A stretch of 64,000 nt of DNA from Mycobacterium stomatepiae (GTDB taxonomy: Bacteria > Actinomycetota > Actinomycetes > Mycobacteriales > Mycobacteriaceae), in contig NZ_AP022587.1 in the NCBI RefSeq assembly GCF_010731715.1, positions 1,178,001 to 1,242,000 of the forward strand, read 5' to 3'. The notes under the pieces were generated by a model. It had not been told where the DNA came from, searched no databases, and saw only the letters and a program-made list of their open reading frames with translations. Position 1 is the first letter of the stretch. Every line of letters begins with the position of its first letter. The translations under genes and the position numbers were made by a program. Positions 27,984 to 36,691 of this stretch are shown here, one piece after another.

Positions 27984-28760
27984 ATGAAAGCCGTGCTTCT
28001 CGCTGGTGGTCTGGGTACCCGCATGCGGGAGGAAACCGAGTTCCGGCCCAAGCCCATGGTGGAGGTCGGGGGACGGCCGGTGCTGTGGCACATCATGAAG
28101 ATTCTTGGACATCACGGCATCTCGGAATTCGTCGTCTGCACGGGCTACAAGAGCGAGTACATCAAGGGCTACTTCTCGAACTATGGGGTGTCGAACCTCG
28201 ACTTCACCATCACCCTCGGTGACCAGTCGAGCATCAAGTATCACGGTTCGCACGACGAATTCAATTGGCGGGTCACGGTCGCCGACACCGGCTTGAACAC
28301 GATGACAGGCGGCCGCATCAAGCGCATCCAGAAGTATGTGGGCGAGGAAACCTTCCTCTGCACGTACGGCGACGGCATCGCCGATGTCGACATTCCCGCC
28401 CTGCTGGAGTTTCACAAGTCGCACGGCAAACTCGCCACGGTGACGGCCACTCAGCCGATGAGCCGGTTCGGGGTCATCGACCTGGAGCAGGACGGTGCGG
28501 TCGCCAAGTTCCGGGAGAAGCCCAAGACCGAAGACTGGATCAACATCGGCTACTTCGTCTTCGAGCCGGGGGTGCTCAACTACCTCGACGGTGACGAGAC
28601 GGTGTTGGAGGACAAGCCGTTGCTACGTTTGGCCGAAGACCGCCAGATCGCCGCGTTCGGACACCGAGGGTTCTGGCAGCCGATGGATACCTTCCGGGAA
28701 TCCCAGCTGCTGAACAACCTCTGGAACAGCGGGAACCCCCCGTGGAAAGTATGGGAGTAG
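27984..28760 (+). CDS. rfbF: Glucose-1-phosphate cytidylyltransferase
   Basis: This 258-residue nucleotidyltransferase makes CDP-glucose from CTP and glucose-1-phosphate. It shows the N-terminal LLAGGLGTRMREET loop with FRPKPMVEVGGRP, the GYKSEYIKGYF segment, CTYGDGIADVD for the metal site and WINIGYFVFEPGVL. Length and motifs match RfbF closely. It opens a rightward operon that continues without gaps through the GtrB-like, TPP and aldolase genes, and supplies the substrate for RfbG encoded on the other side of the divergent promoter. Confidence 0.94.
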   Translation: MKAVLLAGGLGTRMREETEFRPKPMVEVGGRPVLWHIMKILGHHGISEFVVCTGYKSEYIKGYFSNYGVSNLDFTITLGDQSSIKYHGSHDEFNWRVTVADTGLNTMTGGRIKRIQKYVGEETFLCTYGDGIADVDIPALLEFHKSHGKLATVTATQPMSRFGVIDLEQDGAVAKFREKPKTEDWINIGYFVFEPGVLNYLDGDETVLEDKPLLRLAEDRQIAAFGHRGFWQPMDTFRESQLLNNLWNSGNPPWKVWE

Positions 28761-29701
28761 GCGTGGGAGTGAAGAAGAAGATCGCCGTAATCGCCCCTGC
28801 CTACAACGAAAGTGAATGCGTCGAGGAGCTAGCTCGCCAGCTGGCGGCGGTCTTCGACTCCGAGCCGGGGTACGACTTCGAGGCCATCATCGTCGAAAAC
28901 GGTTCCAGCGACGACACGATGGACAAGCTGCTCACCATCCACAAGGCGGACCCGCGATTCAAGATCGTGCAGCTGGCCCGCAACTTCCGGATGGATGGCG
29001 GCCTGACCGCCGGCCTCAATGTCGCCGACGCCGACGCCGTCGTGCTGATGACGGCCGACCTGCAGGACCCGCCCGAGTTCATCCCGCAAATGATCCGGGC
29101 ATGGGAGCAGGGCTACGAAAACGTCTACGGGGTGGTCACCGAGCGTGGCGGCACCGGCCCGATTCGCAAGATGAACTCCCAACTGTTCTATTGGCTGGCG
29201 GGCAAGCTCACAGACGATCGAATTACCAGCAATGCCAGCGACTTTCGTTTGGTCGACCGTAAGGTGTACGAGGCCGTGCGTTCGATGGACGAACGCAACC
29301 GGTTCGTCCGGGGCCTGTTCTCGTGGGTGGGTTTCAAGTCGATCGGACTGCCGATGAAGCGGGCGCCCCGCTTCGCCGGTGAATCCAAGGCCTACACCCT
29401 CAAGGTGATGGACCTCGCCGGCAAGGGAATTCTCACCCACTCGTATGTACCGCTGCGGCTCATCACGATGACCGGGTTTTTCTTGAGCGCCATGGCGGCC
29501 GTCGCCGTGCTCATCCTCGCAGCGCGGTTCGTCTTCTACGGGGTGCCGTTCCCGGGATTCGGGTCGCTCATCTGCGTGATGCTGATCGGGTTCGGCGTGA
29601 TCACACTGCTACTCGGGGTCGTCGGCGAGTACCTTGCGCTCATCTACGAAGAGGTCAAGCAGCGCCCCAACTTCGTTGTCAGCCAGAAAGTTGGCTTATG
29701 A
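28751..29701 (+). CDS. Polyprenyl-phosphate glycosyltransferase (GtrB/DPM-like GT2)
   Basis: This GT2 enzyme of about 316 residues has IAVIAPAYNESECVEEL, the ENGSSDDT motif, the MTADLQDPPE metal site and the NASDFRLVDRKV region. It ends with two membrane helices (FFLSAMAAVAVLILAARFVFY and LICVMLIGFGVITLLLGVVG), the GtrB/ArnC layout. Such enzymes load a sugar onto undecaprenyl- or decaprenyl-phosphate. It overlaps the rfbF stop; GTG 28742, ATG 28751 and GTG 28762 or 28768 are possible starts, and I use the ATG. Its stop overlaps the TPP gene by ATGA. The donor may be the CDP-sugar made by its neighbours, but that is inference. Confidence 0.87.
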   Translation: MGVGVGVKKKIAVIAPAYNESECVEELARQLAAVFDSEPGYDFEAIIVENGSSDDTMDKLLTIHKADPRFKIVQLARNFRMDGGLTAGLNVADADAVVLMTADLQDPPEFIPQMIRAWEQGYENVYGVVTERGGTGPIRKMNSQLFYWLAGKLTDDRITSNASDFRLVDRKVYEAVRSMDERNRFVRGLFSWVGFKSIGLPMKRAPRFAGESKAYTLKVMDLAGKGILTHSYVPLRLITMTGFFLSAMAAVAVLILAARFVFYGVPFPGFGSLICVMLIGFGVITLLLGVVGEYLALIYEEVKQRPNFVVSQKVGL

Positions 29702-31523
29702 CCTCTCTGCCCCTGAAGTACTCGGATCAACTGACCGACTGGCTGGTCGACGCCGGGTACACGCACTGCTTCTTCGTCGCGGGTGGCAACAACATGCACC
29801 TGCTGAACTCGGTGCGGTCAAGGATGGTGTGCGTGCCGTTCGTGCACGAGGTCGCCGCCGCGATTGCGGTGGAATATTTCAACGCCGCCCGCGACGAAAA
29901 CACCGGACGCGCACTCGCGTTGGTAACAGCCGGTCCCGGAATCACCAACGCCATCACCGGAATCGCGGGTGCGTGGCAAGAAAGTCGCGAACTGCTCATC
30001 ATCGGCGGGCAGGTCAAAAGCAGCGACCTGAGCCGCGGCGCGCTGCGGCAGCGCGGCATCCAGGAGATCGACGGCGTGGAGCTGCTGCGCAGCGTCACCA
30101 AACGCGCGATCCGTATCGAGCAACCGGTCGAGCGCCATGTCATCCTCGACGCAGTACTGGACGGCCGCACACCCCGCCAAGGACCCGTCTTCCTGGAGAT
30201 CTGCCTCGACGCACAGGGCGCACCCGGGCTGGCCGGCCAGGACGGCGTCGCGATTCCCGCATCCGCCGCCCTCCCCCAGGTGTCCGCGACGGACCTGGAA
30301 CAAGTGGTGGACTGGACGCGCAAGTCGGAGCGTCCCGTCGTGCTGATCGGCGGCGGGGTCAGCCGCGCGGCCGTGCGAGCCCTGGGCCAGCGCGCCGCGG
30401 CCGCAGGCGTCCCGTTGATGACCACCTGGCACGGAGCCGACCGCGTTCCGGCCGAGCACCCGATGTACGCGGGCCGCCCGAACACCTGGGGACAGCGGTC
30501 AGCCAACATCCTCATTCAGCAGGCCGATCTGGTGATCGCCATCGGCAGCCGGCTGGGGCTGCAGCAGACGGGTTTCGCCTGGGAAGAGTTCGTCCCCGTC
30601 GGGCGGTTGATCCAGGTCGACATCGACGCCGCCGAACTCGAAAAGGGGCATCCGCGCGTCGACCTCGCACTACGCGGCGACGCCGACGCCTTCCTGGCCG
30701 CGTTTTACGGGGCCGACCTCGGCGACGCCGCGCGGTGGCAGCCGTGGCGGGAATTCATCGCCGCCGTGCGGGCCGAGCTGCCGCTGAACGATCCGGAGAA
30801 CGTCACGGCCGCGGGATACGTGAAGCCGTATGAGTTCGCGATGCGGTTGGCCGAGGTCGCCCAGCCCGATGCGATCGTGGTGCCCTGCAGCAGTGGCGGC
30901 GCCTTCACCGTCGCCATGCAGGCCATGCAATTGCGAGCGGACCAGAAAATCGTCTCGAACAAGGCGCTCGCAAGCATGGGGTACGGGCTCTCCGGGGCCA
31001 TCGGCGCGGCGCTGGCCAACCCCCGCCACCAGGTGTTCCTCACCGAGGGAGACGGCGGATTCGCGCAAAACCTCCAGGAACTCGGCACGCTGGCTGCGAC
31101 AGCGGCCAATGTCAAAGTCTTCGTACTCAACAACAATGGGTATGCGTCGATTCGGATGACACAGCGCAACTACTTCCGGGGGGGGCATGGATCGGTTGCG
31201 ACGCGCAGACTGGCCTGGGTCTGCCGAGCTGGGAGGAGCTGGCCCGGGCATACCGGATTCCGTTCGCCCGGCTCGACGCCGAGGCCGGTTTGAACGCTCC
31301 TTCCGTCGTTTCCCTGCTGGAAGCGGACGGTCCGGCGCTGATCGAAGTGCCCATCGACCCGGATCAGACCTACTACCCGAAAATAACTTCGGCGGTCCAG
31401 GCCGACGGCTCCATGAAGTCCAACCCGCTGCACCGGATGAGTCCCGACCTTCCTCCCGATGTGGAGAAGCGGGTGTCCGTACACCTCGGCGCCACAATGT
31501 CCCAAGCCGCAGGCGCGAATTGA
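29698..31523 (+). pseudogene. Acetolactate-synthase-like TPP enzyme, frameshifted at a G8 run
   Basis: Restored, this is a thiamine-diphosphate enzyme of about 609 residues. The N-terminal domain has catalytic Glu51 in FVHEVAAA, the middle domain has RPVVLIGGGVSRAA, and the C-terminal domain has the TPP motif GDGGFAQNLQEL to NNNGY. The frame breaks in a run of eight G at 31178-31185. A ninth G would join YFRGG to AWIGCDAQTGLGLPSWEEL and carry on to TGA at 31523. As given, translation ends at 31293 with a wrong tail. There is no ilvN or ilvC nearby, so branched amino acid synthesis is unlikely. The setting suggests a YerE-like role, adding an acyl unit from a 2-keto acid to a 4-keto sugar. Confidence 0.82.
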
Positions 31524-31618
31524 GCGCGTCAGGTGTTTTGCCCAAAATCGCCCGTCGTGTCGGATGACGCGGAATCATTCTCTGCAGATTGATTGGGGCC
31601 CAAACAGGGGAAGGCGAG

Positions 31619-32419
31619 ATGAACAAGACCGAACGGCAGATGGTCGAGATCCTGCGTGTTGGCAAGGAAAAGCACGGCGTCGTGAGTGTGAAGGCCGAGT
31701 TCGAGGCTGAAGGCACCCGAATCGATGAGTTGCTGCGCCTTGTCGACATCGCGCGCTCCGCGGGTTTGCCGCTCACGGTCAAGGTCGGTGGCTGCGAGGC
31801 GATGCGAGATCTTCTCGAAGCCAAGCAGATCGGGGTGCGCTACATCGTCGCACCGATGGTGGAGACCGCCTACGCCCTCTCGAAGTACATCGCCGCCAAG
31901 AACACCGTGTACGACGAGGACGAGGAGCTCGACACCGATTTCCTGTTCAACCTGGAAACGATCACGGGTTTCAACAACCTCGATGAGATGCTCGAACTGG
32001 CCCACAAGAACCGCGGTGTGCACGGCATCGTCTTCGGCCGGGTCGACTTCACCGGGTCGCTCGGGCAGACCCGCGAAACCATCAACAGCCCGGAGATCAC
32101 CCGCTATGTGACGACCGCCGCCGAGAAGGCGAAGCAGGCCGGTCTCGATCTGGTGCTGGGCGGCGCGATATCCAGCGACACTCTCGACACGATCCGCGAA
32201 GTCGCGAAGGTGCACCTGACCCGTTTCGAGACCCGCAAGGTCGTGCTCGACGGCTCGGCCGGCACGCTCGACTCGATCGAAGACGGGCTGCTCAACGCCG
32301 TGCACTTCGAATTGCTCTGGCTGCTGAACAAGCGCGACTACTACGGCCACATCACCGACGGGGACCCTAAGCGCATCGAGATGCTGGACAAACGCTGGAA
32401 GGTGCTCAACCACCACTGA
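31619..32419 (+). CDS. HpcH/HpaI-type aldolase (citrate-lyase family)
   Basis: This 266-residue TIM-barrel protein has the class II pyruvate-aldolase pattern: [13 protein letters not shown] with the metal-binding Glu, the [10 protein letters not shown] strand, and [14 protein letters not shown] with the metal Asp. The family cleaves or forms 2-keto-4-hydroxy acids with pyruvate and a divalent metal. ATG 31619 has GGGGAAGGCGAG before it. The gene lies between a TPP enzyme and an SDR in a sugar operon. A synthetic role, condensing pyruvate with a short aldehyde to a 2-keto-3-deoxy acid for the TPP enzyme, is my inference. The exact substrate is unknown. Confidence 0.82.
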   Translation: MNKTERQMVEILRVGKEKHGVVSVKAEFEAEGTRIDELLRLVDIARSAGLPLTVKVGGCEAMRDLLEAKQIGVRYIVAPMVETAYALSKYIAAKNTVYDEDEELDTDFLFNLETITGFNNLDEMLELAHKNRGVHGIVFGRVDFTGSLGQTRETINSPEITRYVTTAAEKAKQAGLDLVLGGAISSDTLDTIREVAKVHLTRFETRKVVLDGSAGTLDSIEDGLLNAVHFELLWLLNKRDYYGHITDGDPKRIEMLDKRWKVLNHH

Positions 32420-32552
32420 GCACCACGTCGGCACCGCCCCACATCTCCGCCGTCGCAGTGCCGCGGATAGCGTATGGGCACGTGCAACAAGAAGGGACGA
32501 GCGTGACCGGGTCCGGCCAGCGGCGCGTCCGCGATCGCGGGGTTGAACACAC

Positions 32553-33218
32553 GTGAGTTCCACCGCCCTTGTCACCGGCGCCGCGCGCGGCATCGGCCGC
32601 AGCGTCGCCGAGACCTTGGAGTCGAAGGGAATTCGAGTGCTGCGGCCCAGCCGCCACGAACTCGATCTCGCGGAGCCCGAATCCGTCGCCGCCTATCTCG
32701 GCGAACTTGACGAGACCGTCGACATCCTCGTGCTCAACGCCGGCATCAACAATCCCGAACCCCTGCAAGAGATTTCGTCGGAGAATTGGTCGGCCACGCA
32801 GCAGGTGAACGTCAGCGCGAATCTGCAACTCCTGCAGGAACTGCTGCCAAGGATGGCCGCCGCCGGCTACGGCAGGGTGGTCGCGGTATCGAGCGTCTAC
32901 GCACACCGGGCTCGTGCCGGACGGGTGGCCTACAGTTCGTCGAAGGCCGCGATCGAGGAAGTGGTGCGCTCGGTCGCCGTGGAGTACGGCCCCTTCGGTG
33001 TCATCGCCAACTGTGTTGCCCCGGGATTCGTCCTCACCGATCTGACGTACCAGAACAACGATGCGGAGCAGCTCGAAGCGCTGGCCGCGCGCGTCCCGCT
33101 CGGCCGTCTGGCCGAGCCGGTGGAGATTGCCCGCTTTATTTCTTGGCTGGTGTCGGCCGAGAACTCCTATATCACTGGACAGTCCATAACGATCGACGGA
33201 GGTTTTCTGTGCCTGTGA
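32553..33218 (+). CDS. Short-chain dehydrogenase/reductase
   Basis: This classical SDR has 221 residues: TGAARGIGRSV for NAD(P), NAGINNPEP, catalytic Ser in VVAVSSVYAHR and Tyr-Lys in VAYSSSKAA, then the C-terminal ITGQSITIDGGF. The GTG start at 32553 is the first in a fitting position. Its stop overlaps the start of the dehydroquinate-synthase-like gene. Within the cassette it could reduce the keto group left by the TPP ligation, or a keto intermediate of the side-chain precursor. Confidence 0.85.
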   Translation: MSSTALVTGAARGIGRSVAETLESKGIRVLRPSRHELDLAEPESVAAYLGELDETVDILVLNAGINNPEPLQEISSENWSATQQVNVSANLQLLQELLPRMAAAGYGRVVAVSSVYAHRARAGRVAYSSSKAAIEEVVRSVAVEYGPFGVIANCVAPGFVLTDLTYQNNDAEQLEALAARVPLGRLAEPVEIARFISWLVSAENSYITGQSITIDGGFLCL

Positions 33219-34297
33219 CCCAGGATCGAATGATCATCAAGTCCGAACAGGGTGACTATCCGGTGGATTTCGTCGGTGACGTCGCGCAGGTGCCCGCGCT
33301 GGTCGATGCCGGCCCGGAGACGTTCGTCATCATCGACGAATTGCTGGTCGAGATCTACGGCGAAGCGCTAGGCGAGCTGCTGAAGTACCCGACCTATCGA
33401 GCGACGGCCGACGAAGAGACCAAAACCCTTGCCGGCGTGAGCATTTTCATCGACTGGCTGCTGGAGAACAAGGCAACGCGCTCGGCGCGCATCGGGGCGA
33501 TCGGCGGTGGCGTCATCCAGGACGTCGCGACCTTCGCGGCGCACGTCTACTACCGCGGCGTGAGTTGGACCAACGTTCCGACCAACCTGCTCAGTCAGGC
33601 GGACAGTTGCATCGGGGCGAAATCCAGCATCAACGTGTTGCCGCTGAAGAATCAGCTCGGCGTCTTCCACTCACCCAGCCACGTGGTGATCTGCTCCGAG
33701 TTTCTGACCAGCCTGCCCCAGGTCGAGCTGGACTCGGGCTATGGCGAGATCTACAAGCTTGCGCTCACCAATGACGGCGCGTTCTTCGACGACCTCGTCG
33801 ACGCCCTGCGCGATGGGGGCCACCGCAATCCGCGTCTGCTGGAGATGATCCGCAACTCCCTGGAGAGCAAGCGGCTGGTCATCGAGCAGGACGAACACGA
33901 GTCGGATCTGCGGCGCGTGCTGAACTACGGCCATAGCTTCGGCCATGCGCTGGAAGCGCTGACCCACAACGAAGTTCCGCACGGAATTGCCGTGATGTGG
34001 GGCATGGACCTGATTAACTTTCTCGGCGTGAAGTGGGGCCTGACCAACCCGCAAACGGCCGCACGGGTACGCGCCGCGCTGACCGCCAACACCGACTACA
34101 CGATCCAGAACATCCCGTCGGCGCGAGAGCTGGTGGATACGCTCAAGCGCGACAAGAAGGTTCGCAAGGGCGTCATGCACTTCTCGGTCCTGCACGACGA
34201 GGGCGACCTGAGGATTGTGCCGAAAGAACTAGACGAGGCACTGGTAGCCGAGGTCTCGGAATACTTGGATGACGAGCCGCTCTTCGCTGCTCGTTGA
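33209..34297 (+). CDS. 3-dehydroquinate synthase-like sugar-phosphate cyclase or lyase
   Basis: This 362-residue AroB-superfamily protein has the NAD-binding GAIGGGVIQDVATFAA, the QADSCIGAKSSIN phosphate-site motif, and all three metal ligands: Glu in GYGEIYKLAL (about 178), His in LNYGHSFGH (about 241) and His in VPHGIAV (about 257). AroB oxidises, eliminates phosphate, reduces and cyclises DAHP. Relatives act on other sugar phosphates. No shikimate genes are near, so a specialised role is likely: either a cyclitol, or phosphate elimination on a 2-keto-3-deoxy acid. GTG 33209 follows GGAGG by six bases and is preferred to GTG 33215. The next gene starts inside it. Confidence 0.8.
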   Translation: MPVTQDRMIIKSEQGDYPVDFVGDVAQVPALVDAGPETFVIIDELLVEIYGEALGELLKYPTYRATADEETKTLAGVSIFIDWLLENKATRSARIGAIGGGVIQDVATFAAHVYYRGVSWTNVPTNLLSQADSCIGAKSSINVLPLKNQLGVFHSPSHVVICSEFLTSLPQVELDSGYGEIYKLALTNDGAFFDDLVDALRDGGHRNPRLLEMIRNSLESKRLVIEQDEHESDLRRVLNYGHSFGHALEALTHNEVPHGIAVMWGMDLINFLGVKWGLTNPQTAARVRAALTANTDYTIQNIPSARELVDTLKRDKKVRKGVMHFSVLHDEGDLRIVPKELDEALVAEVSEYLDDEPLFAAR

Positions 34298-35542
34298 CGT
34301 CGGCGCGACCTACATCAAGGTCGCGGTGCTGCGCGACGACGAAAACATCGTCGCAGAAAACAAATTCGACTTTCCCCCGTTCTCATCGCTCGACGGACCG
34401 TATCGGACGGTCGACCCCACGGTAACGCTCGCCGCGGTCGAAGCGGCCATCGCGTCGGTCCTGCCCGGGGCCGACAACCCGGAGCGGATCCTGCTGAGCG
34501 GACAAATGCACGGCTGGACGCTGACCGACGAGCACAACGTGCCACAGCTGCCTTTGGCCACCTTCCAGGACAACCGCGCGCTCTCTCCCCGCAACGGCAG
34601 CTCCTACCTCGACGAACTGCGCAACGCACAACCGTCGGAGACCTGGCTCGCGGCCGGAAACGAGCTGCGCTCGGGTCTGCCGGTCGCGGGCATCTATGCG
34701 ACCGACCTCACGGCCTTCGACGGCCCCCTTCGGGTGCACAGCCTGCTGTCGTGGGTGGCCGCGGCACTGACCGGCGCACCGGCCTTCGTGCAGCACCTCA
34801 CCGATGCAGCTGCCTCCGGCATGTTCGACCTGAAAGCCGGATCCTGGTCCGAGCCGATCGCCGCCCTGGTCGGCGGCCGCACCCGACTGCGACTGCCGCG
34901 GGTCTCGTCGGCCCTGGAGGTGGTCGGCATCCACCCCGCTTCGGGCGCGGCCGTTTTCACTCCGGTGGGCGATCAACAGGCGGCGCTGCTCGGTGCCGGT
35001 CTGCGACACGGCGTTACCGCATTCAACATCTCCACCGGGGGTCAAGTTGCCCGGCTCGCCGACACCCACGCCGAAGACCGTTGCCAGACCCGCCATATTT
35101 CGACGGACTGCTGCTGCACACCAGGACGCACCTGCCGGCCGGACGCACACTCACGCACGGCGTTGAGTTGCTCTCACGCGGTGACGCCGACGACCGCGCA
35201 TGGGAGTGGGCCGTGCGCGCCGCCGCCACGCCCACGAATCGTCCGCTCCCCCACGCGCACCCGACGTTCTACCACGCTAACGGCGGTGGGTGGTCACAGA
35301 TCACGGATGCGCACACCGCCGAAGACCTGCTACGCGCGCTCGTTATCGCGGTCGCCGCGCCCTACGTCCACTCGGCACCGGAAGTCGGATACCTCCCGTC
35401 GGATGAATTGCTGTTCTGCGGTGGCGTGGCCCAGCGTTTCGCCCCGCTGCGCGCCGCTATCCAGTCGGGCCTGGGCGGGCCCGCGACGGTGGCACCCGAC
35501 GGAGATATGGCGCTGCGCGGGCTCGCCGTGGTGACGCGATAG
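34269..35542 (+). pseudogene. FGGY-family sugar kinase, frameshifted
   Basis: The N-terminal part (ATG 34269, overlapping the previous gene by 29 bp) has the phosphate loop LLVDVGATYIKVAVL and the substrate motif SGQMHGWTLTDE. The middle has AFNISTGGQVARL, the second phosphate motif. The frame breaks near 35088-35095, where one missing base would join it to PYFDGLLLHTRTHLPAGRTL and the C-terminal LLFCGGVAQRFAPL ending at TAG 35542. The restored length of about 424 residues suits a FGGY kinase of the xylulokinase/sedoheptulokinase group. It would phosphorylate a sugar or sugar acid for the dehydroquinate-synthase-like enzyme. Confidence 0.8.
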
Positions 35543-35559
35543 CCGCCGAGCAATCCGAA

Positions 35560-35584
35560 TTTGCCGAGATGCCGGTTCGGCAAA
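35560..35584 (+). terminator. Hairpin after the kinase gene
   Basis: Perfect 8-bp arms TTTGCCGA (35560-35567) and TCGGCAAA (35577-35584) enclose a 9-base loop, 17 bp after the kinase stop. There is no U tract, which is common for mycobacterial terminators. It may end the rfbF-led operon. Confidence 0.4.
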
Positions 35585-35745
35585 CATTCGTACCGCTTGG
35601 GCATCAAGCTGGGGCCCAGTTATCGCAGCGCAAGGCAACTGTCGCCAGGCGTCGCTCAAAATAGCTTGCGGGATAACCGATTACGAATGTGCCGCGGAGT
35701 GGAATAGAGTCGTGAAAAAGGGGTTCTAGGGGGTTTCAAAACGCC

Positions 35746-36669
35746 ATGGGTCAAGCGTGTCCGATCTGCGGAGATCCGGGGGCCATTGAGGCATATGGGC
35801 GAATCGCACCCTTCATTCGCGAGCTCAGCAGCGATCCGCGAAGCGCACCCCATGACACTGCCCTCCGCCACTGCGACAACTGCGATTTGGCGTACTTCTC
35901 CCATCGCTTCGACGCCGACACTCTCGATGCGATGTATTCGGGGTATCGAGACGACCGCTACCTTTCGATCCGGCGAAGCTGGGAGCCCTGGTACTCGCGG
36001 AAGACGAATTCCGCAACAAAGCCCGGCTCCGACGCCGCCGCCGAGCGGACCGGCTTCATGACCGAAGTTGTTGCCGCCCATGCGGATATCGAAGACTTTC
36101 GCAATATCGTCGATTATGGAGGCGACGAGGGTCAGTTCTTCCGCACCGGCTATGCGGGTCGCAAGTACGTCATCGAAGTCTCGGGAAAGAACTTGGTCGA
36201 AGGCGTGAAGGCGGCGTCGACGCTCGATGAGCTACCCGACAGACCGCACCTGGTGATCGCGGCTCACCTCCTCGAACACCTCGTCGACCCCCTGGCTTTG
36301 GTCTCTGAGATCCGGGCCGCGGTAGCCGACGACGGGTTGTTCTACGTCGAGGTGCCCCTGGACCGGCCGAAGGTGCGCCCATGGCATTCCGGGCCGCAAT
36401 ACCGCCGTTTCCTGAAATGGGTTTCGGTCTCCCGTTTCAGCTGGGTCGCTGCGGATTTCGCCACCGGCGTCGCTCGCAACTTCGGCCGAACGGTGCCACG
36501 CTACGGGACCGTCAAGCAAAGCGAGCACATCAACTACTTCTCGACACGATCTTTGCGAACGTTGCTGACCCGTGGTGGTTTTCGGATAGTCGGCACCGCA
36601 TCCGATCCGACCGCGAGTGTCGGGGGTTTGCGGATGGGCCGGCTGGGAGCCCTGGCGGTTCCGGCGTGA
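35746..36669 (+). CDS. Zinc-ribbon SAM-dependent methyltransferase
   Basis: This 307-residue protein has a cysteine pair CPICG at residue 5 and CDNCDLAYF near residue 43, a likely zinc ribbon. A class I methyltransferase fold follows, with NIVDYGGDEGQFF as the SAM loop and LVIAAHLLEHLVDP as the next strand. The two-part layout recalls sugar C-methyltransferases of the TylCIII/NovU type, but it is shorter and lacks their long C-terminal domain. A role in methylating a sugar of this locus is plausible; C- versus O-methylation cannot be settled here. It stands alone between a likely terminator and a convergent gene. Confidence 0.75.
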   Translation: MGQACPICGDPGAIEAYGRIAPFIRELSSDPRSAPHDTALRHCDNCDLAYFSHRFDADTLDAMYSGYRDDRYLSIRRSWEPWYSRKTNSATKPGSDAAAERTGFMTEVVAAHADIEDFRNIVDYGGDEGQFFRTGYAGRKYVIEVSGKNLVEGVKAASTLDELPDRPHLVIAAHLLEHLVDPLALVSEIRAAVADDGLFYVEVPLDRPKVRPWHSGPQYRRFLKWVSVSRFSWVAADFATGVARNFGRTVPRYGTVKQSEHINYFSTRSLRTLLTRGGFRIVGTASDPTASVGGLRMGRLGALAVPA

Positions 36670-36691
36670 TTTAGCCTGCCGGGTTGGTTGG

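Noticed and set aside
29698..31523. Reading the TPP gene as ilvB for branched amino acids
   Set aside because: There is no ilvN or ilvC beside it and every neighbour is a sugar gene.
33209..34297. Reading the AroB-like gene as the housekeeping aroB
   Set aside because: No aroK, aroE or aroF is near, and it is coupled to an SDR and a sugar kinase.
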